This document shows, one piece after another, positions 37,268 to 44,236 of a DNA stretch of 64,000 bases. Both the position numbers and the translations under genes were made by a program. Source of the stretch: Marinimicrococcus flavescens (GTDB taxonomy: Bacteria > Pseudomonadota > Alphaproteobacteria > Geminicoccales > Geminicoccaceae); the NCBI GenBank assembly GCA_029211145.1, contig JARGEQ010000092.1, forward strand, positions 1 to 64,000. The letters are read 5' to 3'. The notes under the pieces are model-generated. The model saw nothing but the letters and a program-made list of their open reading frames with translations. It had not been told where the DNA came from and did not search any database. How positions within the stretch are numbered: the stretch's first letter is position 1; each line of letters begins with the position of its first letter.

Positions 37268-37732
37268 CTAGAGCCCCAGCGCCGACAGGTCCGGGTGGTC
37301 CTCCGGGCGGGTGCCCAGCGGCCAGCGGAACAGGCGCTGCTCCTCGGTGATCGGCAGGTCGTTGATGGAGGCGACGCGGTGGCGCATCAGGCCGTCCGGG
37401 GCGAACTCCCAGTTCTCGTTCCCGTAGGCGCGAAACCACGAGCCGCTGTCGTCGCGGTACTCGTAGGCGAAGCGCACCGCGATCCTGTTCCCGTGAAAGG
37501 CCCAGAGCTCCTTGATGAGCCGGTAGTCCAGCTCCCGGGCCCATTTGCGGGTCAGGAAGGTGACGATCTTCTCGCGGCCCTGGAAGATCTCGGCGCGGTT
37601 CCGCCAGCGGCTGTCGGGCGTGTAGGCGAGGGCGACCTGCTCCGGCGACCGGCTGTTCCAGGCGTCCTCTGCCATCCGGACCTTGGCCGTGGCCGAGCTT
37701 TCGTCGAAGGGGGGAAGCGGGGGGCGGCTCAT
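37268..37732 (-). CDS. DUF1348 / NTF2-like (SnoaL-fold) protein
   Basis: 154 aa, the full length of the DUF1348 family: [39 protein letters not shown], and [21 protein letters not shown]. The fold is a cone-shaped NTF2-like barrel used for small-molecule binding or isomerisation. GGAGATTTCGCA precedes the ATG at 37732; an ATG 12 codons earlier is less likely. Between the AhpD-like and isochorismatase-like genes, probably one transcript under TetR control. Confidence 0.82.
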   Translation of the reverse strand: MSRPPLPPFDESSATAKVRMAEDAWNSRSPEQVALAYTPDSRWRNRAEIFQGREKIVTFLTRKWARELDYRLIKELWAFHGNRIAVRFAYEYRDDSGSWFRAYGNENWEFAPDGLMRHRVASINDLPITEEQRLFRWPLGTRPEDHPDLSALGL

Positions 37733-37810
37733 TGCGAAATCTCCTCGCTGGCAGGGAGGACGCCGCAAACGGTGCGTAGAGGGGAGCGCCGTTCGCGGCG
37801 TCCTTGTTCG

Positions 37811-38359
37811 TCAGGCGGCGCTGGCGCTGACGACCGGGAAATCGATCGGCGTCCGGAACGCCTCGTTGAGGTAGTTGGTGAGCGTGTTGAGCGCGACGTG
37901 GGCCACGATCTCGACGATCTCGGCGTCGCTGTAGCCGGCCATCCTCACGGCGGACACGTCGGTATCGCTCACCCGGCCGCGCTCGCGGACCAGCTTCACG
38001 GCGAACCGGACGGCGGCATCGGCATGCGGATCGCTCGAGGTGCCGTTGCGGTTGGCGGCGATCTCCGCGTCGTCGAGCTTCGCCAGGTTCTTGGCGAGGT
38101 ACGAGTGCGCCGAGAGGCAGTAGTCGCAGCCGTTGATCTGGGCGACCGCCAGGGCGATCCGCTCCCGGGTCTGGGGCTTGAGGCTGCCCTTCGCCAGGGC
38201 GCCGTTGAGGCCGAGATAGCCTTCGAGCGAGGCGGGGCTGTTGGCCGTGATCCGGAACAGGTTCGGAACGCTGCCGAGCATCTTCTGCACGCCCCCGAGC
38301 AGCGGCTGGGCCGCGGCGGGAGCGGCGTCGATGGAGGCGGGAAGCGGAATGCGGGTCAT
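37811..38359 (-). CDS. Carboxymuconolactone decarboxylase/AhpD-family protein
   Basis: 182 aa, all helical. The redox motif INGCDYCLSAHSYLAKNL contains Cys78-x-x-Cys81 and His85, as in AhpD-like peroxidase-reductases. GVQKMLGSVPNLFRITANSP is the usual lead. It probably reduces organic peroxides or acts on a related reactive compound. First gene of the minus-strand cassette; divergent from the TetR gene across two operator-like palindromes. Confidence 0.87.
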   Translation of the reverse strand: MTRIPLPASIDAAPAAAQPLLGGVQKMLGSVPNLFRITANSPASLEGYLGLNGALAKGSLKPQTRERIALAVAQINGCDYCLSAHSYLAKNLAKLDDAEIAANRNGTSSDPHADAAVRFAVKLVRERGRVSDTDVSAVRMAGYSDAEIVEIVAHVALNTLTNYLNEAFRTPIDFPVVSASAA

Positions 38360-38403
38360 TGGGATCCTCCCTTGTCGTCTTGGCTTGGTGTCGAAGGGAA
38401 TAT

Positions 38404-38511
38404 ACAGACCAGTCTGTCTTCTTGTCAACCCAATTTGGCCACAAGGCCGCGCGAATGGCGAAACCTCTTGTTTTCAAAGGAATGCTGCGGCAAACGTAGA
38501 CAGAACTGTCT
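38404..38511. promoter_or_regulatory. Paired TetR-type operators
   Basis: Two 14-bp palindromes with the same arms lie in the divergent intergenic region. ACAGAC-CA-GTCTGT is at 38404-38417 and AGACAG-AA-CTGTCT at 38498-38511. They share an AGACAG/CTGTCT-type half-site in shifted register and flank both presumed promoters. The adjacent TetR protein is the natural ligand; one site faces each gene start. Confidence 0.75.
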
Positions 38512-38530
38512 GGCTTTCGGAGGAACCGAG

Positions 38531-39145
38531 TTGCAGTCCCGTCGCGACGAGCTCGTCGATGCTGCCCTGCGCCTTTTCTACACCGGCGGCTTCAACGCCA
38601 CCGGCATCGACAAGATCCTGGCGGAAGCCGGCGTCGCGAAGATGACGCTCTACAAGCACTTCCGCTCGAAGGACGAGCTCATCCTCGCCGCCCTGCAGCG
38701 CCGCGACGAGCAGTTCCGCGGCTGGCTCACGGGCGAGATGGAGAAGGCCTCGCCTGATCCGCGCGAGCGCCTGCTGGCGATGTTCGACGCGCTGGAGGAC
38801 TGGTTTCGCGGCCGGGCCTTCAAGGGGCTCGGCTTTTCCGGCTGCGCCTTCATCCACGCCGCGGGCGAGTTCGGCGCCCAGGATCATCCGGCCCACCGGG
38901 CGGCCGCCGAGCACAAGCGGTTGATCGTGGCGTATCTGGGCAGGCTCTGCGCGCAGGCGGGGGCGCGCGATCCCGAGCAGCTCGCCGAGCAGCTGGCGCT
39001 CCTCAAGGAGGGAGCGATCGTCACCGCCCATGTCCGCGGCATGCCCGAGGCAGCCGGGATCGCGAAGAAGATGGCGGGAATCATGATCGCCGCCGCCATC
39101 GGCGAGCGACCTGCCGCTACTGCCGAGCCGGGCGGCCACGGCTGA
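38531..39145 (+). CDS. TetR-family transcriptional repressor
   Basis: 204 aa from a TTG with GGAGGAACCGAG just upstream. HTH domain: RDELVDAALRLFYTGGFNATG, then IDKILAEAGVAKMTLYKHFRSKDELI. The C-terminal ligand domain has GCAFIHAAGEFG, typical of regulators next to AhpD-like genes. It likely represses both itself and the divergent AhpD/NTF2/isochorismatase cassette. The inducer is unknown. Confidence 0.88.
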   Translation: MQSRRDELVDAALRLFYTGGFNATGIDKILAEAGVAKMTLYKHFRSKDELILAALQRRDEQFRGWLTGEMEKASPDPRERLLAMFDALEDWFRGRAFKGLGFSGCAFIHAAGEFGAQDHPAHRAAAEHKRLIVAYLGRLCAQAGARDPEQLAEQLALLKEGAIVTAHVRGMPEAAGIAKKMAGIMIAAAIGERPAATAEPGGHG

Positions 39146-39336
39146 TCGCGGACGGCGGCGGGCCCTGTCACCTGTGGAGCGGCGGCCACGCGCCGGCCCC
39201 GACCGCTTTCTCGACGGCAGGAACCCTGGTGTTACATTGCCTTGCCCGTCCAGCGCATCATCCGGCCGGAGCGTTGCGGACGGGGCCATCCAGAGTATCC
39301 TCCTTGGTCTGCTCAAGATCGCAAGGAGGGCCGCGG

Positions 39337-39765
39337 ATGGACGCCGTGCACAGGGGAACCTGCTTTTGCGGTGCGGTGGAGATCGAGGCCTCGGGCGAGC
39401 CGCTCGAGACGGGCTTTTGTCATTGCAGCTCCTGCCGAAGCTATTCCGGGGCGCCGCTGACGGCCTTCATCCTGTGGAAGGCGGAGCAGGTCAGGATCAC
39501 GCGGGGGGCCGGGCTGGTCGGCCGGTTCAACAAGACGGGCATGAGCGAGCGGCACTTCTGCTCACGCTGCGGCGGCCACCTGATGAGCGGCCACCCCACC
39601 CTCGGCCTCACCGACGTCCACGCCGCCATCCTCCCCTCCATCCCCTTCCACCCCACCATCCACCTCAACTACGCCGAGACCGTCCTGCCGATGCACGATG
39701 GGCTGCCGAAGCTGCGGGACTTTCCCGTGGAGGCGGGGGGATCGGGGGAGGTGGTGGAGGAGTAG
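39337..39765 (+). CDS. GFA/CENP-V-family zinc protein
   Basis: 142 aa. Zinc ligands CFCGAVE, CHCSSC and CSRCGG are in the order expected of the GFA (glutathione-dependent formaldehyde-activating enzyme) fold. GGAGGG precedes the ATG. The Gfa name is historical and glutathione/formaldehyde activity is doubtful for many members. Stands alone after the TetR gene. The C-terminus is Gly/Glu-rich (EAGGSGEVVEE). Confidence 0.85.
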   Translation: MDAVHRGTCFCGAVEIEASGEPLETGFCHCSSCRSYSGAPLTAFILWKAEQVRITRGAGLVGRFNKTGMSERHFCSRCGGHLMSGHPTLGLTDVHAAILPSIPFHPTIHLNYAETVLPMHDGLPKLRDFPVEAGGSGEVVEE

Positions 39766-40190
39766 CGGAGGTGGAGGGGGGAAGGGCTCCTGACACCCTT
39801 CCCCACCAACGCCGGTCGGCGGACCCGGACGCGCCAACATCGCCCCCAAGGCGCTGCGCGCGGCTGCTTTATCCGTTTCTGTGAGTATTGGCGGCGGTGG
39901 GGCCGACAGGCTTTAATCCTCCTGCACGATTGCCCGGCCATGTTCACGGATGGCGAGAGAGGTGCCACCGGGGGGCGAGCGGTGGCAGACAACTCGATGT
40001 CAGAAGGAGGGCAGAGAGGGTGAAGAAGCCTTGAAGCCCCCGCGCCCACGGCGGGACCTGTCCGCCCATCAATCGGTGGCCGCTCCCAGCGAGGTAGGGC
40101 TCTACTCACTGGGCATAAATGTGGACGAGCCACCCTCGGCTCGGCTAATCACAAAGCACGTGGCGATATAAGTCGAAAGGCGATGCAGTC
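39766..40190. other. Intergenic region before the SIR2 island
   Basis: No ORF here is credible. At 39849-39865 lies a 17-mer (AGGCGCTGCGCGCGGCT) identical to part of the argB terminator and followed by CTTTATCCGTTTC; it may weakly terminate the GFA transcript. Base composition falls from about 39880 onward, marking the left edge of the island that holds the SIR2 gene. Confidence 0.5.
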
Positions 40191-42152
40191 TTGAGCCTAT
40201 TAACGCATGATCCTCTGACCCAGGTTTCGTTCTCTGTGTACGAGAACAAGGGCGTGTTCGCTGTTCTGCTCGGCTCCGGCCTCTCGCGAGCCGCCGAGAT
40301 CCCAACCGGGTGGGAGATTACCCTCGACCTGATCAGTCGCGTCGCTGCAGCACAGGGCGTCGAGCCGCAACTCGACTGGGCAGCGTGGTACCGTGCGAAG
40401 GCAGGCGCGGAGCCTGATTACTCGAAACTCCTCGAGGAGTTGGCATCGACACCCGACGAGCGGCGCTCCATTCTTCACAGCTACATTGAGCCGAGCGATG
40501 AAGATCGCGAGCAAGGTCGCAAGACTCCTACGGCGGCGCACAGGGCGATCGCGGAGTTGGTCCGAGCGGGCTATATCCGGGTTATCATCACGACGAACTT
40601 CGATCGCTTGATGGAAAGCGCTCTGCGAGAGCTTGGGGTTGAGCCGACGATTGTTGCGTCGGTGGACGCTTTGCAGGGGGCAGAGCCGATCACGCACAGC
40701 ATGTGCTATATCGTAAAGCTCCACGGGGACTACAAGGATGCTCGCATCCTCAACACTGACCAGGAGTTGAGCCAATACCCGCTGGAGTATGACCGCCTCC
40801 TCGATCGGCTATTGGACGAGTTCGGCCTTATCGTCTGCGGTTGGTCCGGCGAGTGGGATCATGCACTGCGGTCGGCAATTCTTCGTATGCCAAACAGGCG
40901 GTACCCTGTCTTCTGGACCGCACGCGGGCCACTCGCCTCGGCAGCGGAGGAACTGGTAAAACATCGTCGCGCGCGAACGATTCAGATCGTTGATGCCGAC
41001 AGTTTCTTCTCGAGTATTCTGCAGCGTATCCAGACCCTCGAGCAAACTCGCAGACCAAATCCCTTAAGCGTCGAATTGCTCATCAACAGCACTAAGCGCT
41101 ACCTCGCGAAACCGGAACACCGAATTCAGTTGGATCAGCTATTCGCTGAGCAGGCCAATCGTCTTGTTGTTCAACTTGATAGAGGGGAGTTTGATCCCAA
41201 CAAAAATTATTCAGAGCAAACTTTCCGAGAGCGCGTCGCAAGATATGAATCACTTAGCGAGCCGCTTGCTCGGATGGCTGGCGTGCTTGGTAGATGGGGA
41301 GATGGCTCTGAGCTGTCGATAGTCCTTGATGTTCTTCGAGCTATTTGCGCTCAAGCAAGAACTGCGCGCGGCGGATCGACAATATGGCTATCAATTCGCA
41401 CATATCCAGCGGTGCTTATATTTACCGCTTATGGACTTGGTCTGACCCGAGCCGGACGTTGGGGCGGTCTCCATACCTTCTTCTCGGAGGAGTTGCCAGG
41501 CCATGACAGCGGGAGTCAATGCACCGTCGAGGCATTTTTCCTTGGCTCATGGCAGGGTATGAAGCCTGCCCTGTGGAATGAGCTTGAGAATCTCAAGAGG
41601 CGCCAGACCGCGCTTAGTGATCATTTAGTAGCGATATTCGAGGAATGGGGGCGATCATTTCTGGGTATTTTCCACGAGTTTGAACTTATGGCCGGACGCT
41701 TTGAATTGCTAGCTTCGCTTGCGTATGTTGACAAATTCGAGAGCGCGGAGATCGAGGCGGCGCTAGTGAGCCCTCCGGCCCGCGGTTATCTTCGTGTGCC
41801 GATAGGACGCCTGAGCTGGAATAGTGAAATTCGCGATCGTCTACTCCAAGAACTTCAGACCGAAACTTTCGCCACGAGGCTAGCGGATGCAGGCTTCGGG
41901 CGTGGCAGCAAAGAGCGCCTTTCCTTGAATGTGAAAGCATTTCTCAGACACGCGGGGAGTGTGCTTTGAGTGCGCTAGGTCGGGAATGAGGTGCGGGACG
42001 AGGCATCGATTTTGCGCCTCAACCATCACTGTCCGAGCCCGATGTGGCGACACGCCGGCAACGTGCCCGCTGTTTGGAGTCTAAAGGGAGAAGAATCCGC
42101 CCTATCGGAAGAAAAACCGAGTGAGGAGAAAAAAGAGCCGCGCGCAGCGCCT
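39849..42152. repeat. 17-bp inverted repeats flanking the SIR2 island
   Basis: AGGCGCTGCGCGCGGCT at 39849-39865 and its exact reverse complement at 42136-42152 bracket the SIR2 gene. The same 17-mer also occurs at 35951-35967 (argB terminator), with a 16/17 match at 190-206 in inverse orientation. All four copies precede T-rich DNA on one strand, so they are better explained as a dispersed terminator module than as transposon ends. Confidence 0.55.
40191..41969 (+). CDS. SIR2-domain protein, probable NAD-degrading anti-phage effector
   Basis: 592 aa. The N-terminal ~280 residues form a SIR2-like Rossmann domain. Glycine motif LLGSGLSRAAEIPTGWEIT (27-45), TTNFDRLME with Asn136 and Asp138, LHGD with His178 as the catalytic residue, and LIVCGWSGEWD (213-223). 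Residues 285-592 match nothing I recognise and would be the sensing part. SIR2 proteins of this type deplete NAD+ on phage infection (ThsA, DSR1/2). The gene uses far more A/T-ending codons than its neighbours (ATA, TTA, GAA), a sign of acquisition. The start is uncertain: TTG 40191 has no clear ribosome site, and GTG 40236 is an alternative. No partner gene is adjacent. Confidence 0.82.
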   Translation: MSLLTHDPLTQVSFSVYENKGVFAVLLGSGLSRAAEIPTGWEITLDLISRVAAAQGVEPQLDWAAWYRAKAGAEPDYSKLLEELASTPDERRSILHSYIEPSDEDREQGRKTPTAAHRAIAELVRAGYIRVIITTNFDRLMESALRELGVEPTIVASVDALQGAEPITHSMCYIVKLHGDYKDARILNTDQELSQYPLEYDRLLDRLLDEFGLIVCGWSGEWDHALRSAILRMPNRRYPVFWTARGPLASAAEELVKHRRARTIQIVDADSFFSSILQRIQTLEQTRRPNPLSVELLINSTKRYLAKPEHRIQLDQLFAEQANRLVVQLDRGEFDPNKNYSEQTFRERVARYESLSEPLARMAGVLGRWGDGSELSIVLDVLRAICAQARTARGGSTIWLSIRTYPAVLIFTAYGLGLTRAGRWGGLHTFFSEELPGHDSGSQCTVEAFFLGSWQGMKPALWNELENLKRRQTALSDHLVAIFEEWGRSFLGIFHEFELMAGRFELLASLAYVDKFESAEIEAALVSPPARGYLRVPIGRLSWNSEIRDRLLQELQTETFATRLADAGFGRGSKERLSLNVKAFLRHAGSVL

Positions 42153-42160
42153 CGCGCAGC
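42130..42160 (-). terminator. Intrinsic terminator of the MoxR-DUF58-DUF4159 operon
   Basis: On the minus strand CTGCGCG (42160-42154) pairs with CGCGCGG around AGGCGCTG and is followed by CTCTTTTTTC. It lies about 25 bp after the end of the 684-aa membrane protein gene. It contains the inverted copy of the dispersed 17-mer. Confidence 0.8.
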
Positions 42161-42181
42161 GAAGCTGTCGCCGCCCGTCCC

Positions 42182-44236
42182 CTACGTCCGCCCCTCGCGC
42201 CACCAGGCCGTGGCCGCCGTCGCAAGCAGGAGCGTCAGGGCCAGCCAGGCGGGGAGGAGGGCGGTTTCGGTGGCGCCGGTGACGGTGTAGGCGCGGTTCT
42301 CGACGAGGCCGATCCAGCCGCGGCCGTGGCGGCGGCGGTCGGGGGCGACGCGGCGGAGATCGGGCAGGCCTTCCTGGGCGAGCCAGCGGGTGGAGCCGCC
42401 GGTGGCCTCGACGGCGGGGGCGAGGGGGGCCGGGGTGGCGCGCATGTCGGCGAGCTCGGCCATGGGCACGGGCCGTGGCGTGGCGTAGGCGGTGCGGGTG
42501 CCGTCGGTGATGCGGTAGAGCCCGTCGGCCTCGGCGGGGATGGCGGTGCGGGCGATGCCCTCGGCGTCGGGCTCGGCGCGCAGCTCGGTGCTGGTGCCGT
42601 CCGGGCGGGTGACGGTGAGGGTCACCGGCTCCTCGCCCAGGGTGCGGCGGGTGATGGCGATTCCCTCGCCGTCGGGCGCCGCGGAGAGCGCCTCGGCCTC
42701 GAGCTCGGGCTCCTTCATCAGCCAGTGCACCAGCCGCCGCAGCAAGGCCGCCTGCGGGCCGCCCTGCTCGTAGCCGCGGGCCCACAGCCAGGCATGATCC
42801 GAGAGAAGCTGGGCCACCCGGCCCTGGCCGGCCTCGTCGAGGAGCAGGAGGGGGCGGTCGGCGACACCGGTCATCAGCACCTGGGCGTCGGTCGCCTCCA
42901 CGTCGATCTGGCGGAACCAGCGGCCCCAGCCGGGCTCGGCCGGGTCCTCGGCGAGGCCGCCGGTCACCGGATGGCGACGGCCCAGCGCGGTTACTGCCGG
43001 CGTGTAGGGGCGCTCCAGCACCTCGCCCGAGGGCCGGCCCGGCAGCACCCGGGCAAGGGGGGTGCGAAAGAGGCTGGTGGGGCTGGCGAACTCGGGGCCG
43101 GCCGCCTCGAGGAGCGCGCCTCCCGCCTCGACATAGGCGGCGACGTTCTCGAGATAGGGCAAGGGCAGCAGGCCGCGGCGGTTGTAGCGGTCGAAGATCA
43201 CGAGGTCGAACTCGTCGAGCTTCACCTCGAAGAGCTCGCGCGAGGGGAAGGCGATCAGCGCCAGCTCGCGGATCGGCGTGCCGTCCTGCTTTTCCGGCGG
43301 GCGCAGGATGGTGAAGTGGACGAGATCCACGGCGGGATCGGCCTTGAGCAGATTGCGCCAGACCCGGAGCCCCGGATAGGGCTGGCCCGAGACCAGGAGA
43401 ACGCGCAGCCGGTCGCGCACGCCGGTGACCTCGACGGTGGTGCGGTTGTTGAGCGTCGTCAGCTCGCCCTCGCGCGCCGCCGCCTCCAGCTCCATCACCG
43501 TGCGGCCGGGCTTGTCCAGGGTGAAGGGCAGGCTCAGCGTCTGGCCGGGCGCCACCACCGCCTCGCGGATGATGCGCCCGTCCTGGCGCAGCACCAGCGG
43601 TACCGCGCCGGCTTCATCGCCCCCGGGCTGCTCGACGACCCGGACGACGAGACTCTGCGGCTCGCCCACCATGGCAAAGCTCGGCGCCTGCTCGACCACC
43701 AGGCGGCGGTCGACCTCGTCGGGGCGGCCGGTGAGCAGGACGTGCAGCGGCGCGGTGAAGCCGGGGGCGGCTGAAGGCGCGTCGTGGATCGCGCCGTCGG
43801 TGACGGCGAGGATGCCGGCCAGTCTGTCGCGGTCGATCTCGCCCAGGGCACTCTCCAGCCGCTCGAAGAGCGCGGTGCCGTCGCTCGCGCCGCGCACCTC
43901 CACCTCGCGGACCTGGAGATGCGGCTGGCCGGCCAGCCGCTCGCGCATGCCGGCAAGGGCGGCGGCGGTGCGCTCCGGCCGCTCCTCCAGCTCCTGGCTG
44001 GGCGAGCGGTCGGCCAGCAGGACCACCACGTCGTCGAGCGGCTGGCGCTCCTCCCGGCGCAGCACCGGGTTGGCGAGCGCCCCCAGCAGCAGGGCCGCGA
44101 ACAGCAGCCGCAGGAGGGCGCCCCGGGCGCGCGCGGCGAGTCCCCAGCCCACCAGCAGCAGGGCCAGCAGAGCGAGGCCCGCCAGCGCCTCCCAGGGCAG
44201 ATGCGGGGCGAGAAGGAGGCTGAAGCCGCTGGTCAT
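42182..44236 (-). CDS. Large membrane protein with class I glutamine-amidotransferase-like region
   Basis: 684 aa. Two N-terminal helices (about 14-31 and 37-56), a VWA-like segment (VVVLLADRSPSQELEERPE), beta-sandwich parts, and a region reading RVLLVSGQPYPGLRVWRNLL then DLVIFDRYNRRGLLPLPYL that fits a ThuA/GATase-like fold. One C-terminal helix (LPAWLALTLLLATAATAW). Its ATG overlaps the DUF4159 gene stop. The family is conserved with MoxR-DUF58-BatA operons in alphaproteobacteria. Function unknown. Confidence 0.8.
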   Translation of the reverse strand: MTSGFSLLLAPHLPWEALAGLALLALLLVGWGLAARARGALLRLLFAALLLGALANPVLRREERQPLDDVVVLLADRSPSQELEERPERTAAALAGMRERLAGQPHLQVREVEVRGASDGTALFERLESALGEIDRDRLAGILAVTDGAIHDAPSAAPGFTAPLHVLLTGRPDEVDRRLVVEQAPSFAMVGEPQSLVVRVVEQPGGDEAGAVPLVLRQDGRIIREAVVAPGQTLSLPFTLDKPGRTVMELEAAAREGELTTLNNRTTVEVTGVRDRLRVLLVSGQPYPGLRVWRNLLKADPAVDLVHFTILRPPEKQDGTPIRELALIAFPSRELFEVKLDEFDLVIFDRYNRRGLLPLPYLENVAAYVEAGGALLEAAGPEFASPTSLFRTPLARVLPGRPSGEVLERPYTPAVTALGRRHPVTGGLAEDPAEPGWGRWFRQIDVEATDAQVLMTGVADRPLLLLDEAGQGRVAQLLSDHAWLWARGYEQGGPQAALLRRLVHWLMKEPELEAEALSAAPDGEGIAITRRTLGEEPVTLTVTRPDGTSTELRAEPDAEGIARTAIPAEADGLYRITDGTRTAYATPRPVPMAELADMRATPAPLAPAVEATGGSTRWLAQEGLPDLRRVAPDRRRHGRGWIGLVENRAYTVTGATETALLPAWLALTLLLATAATAWWREGRT

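Noticed and set aside
39950..40171. 73-codon ORF upstream of the SIR2 gene as a possible antitoxin or partner
   Set aside because: Unusual composition, no ribosome site, and no family resemblance.
41991..42290. 99-codon plus-strand ORF after the SIR2 gene
   Set aside because: No ribosome site, low complexity, and it runs into the MoxR operon antisense and its terminator.
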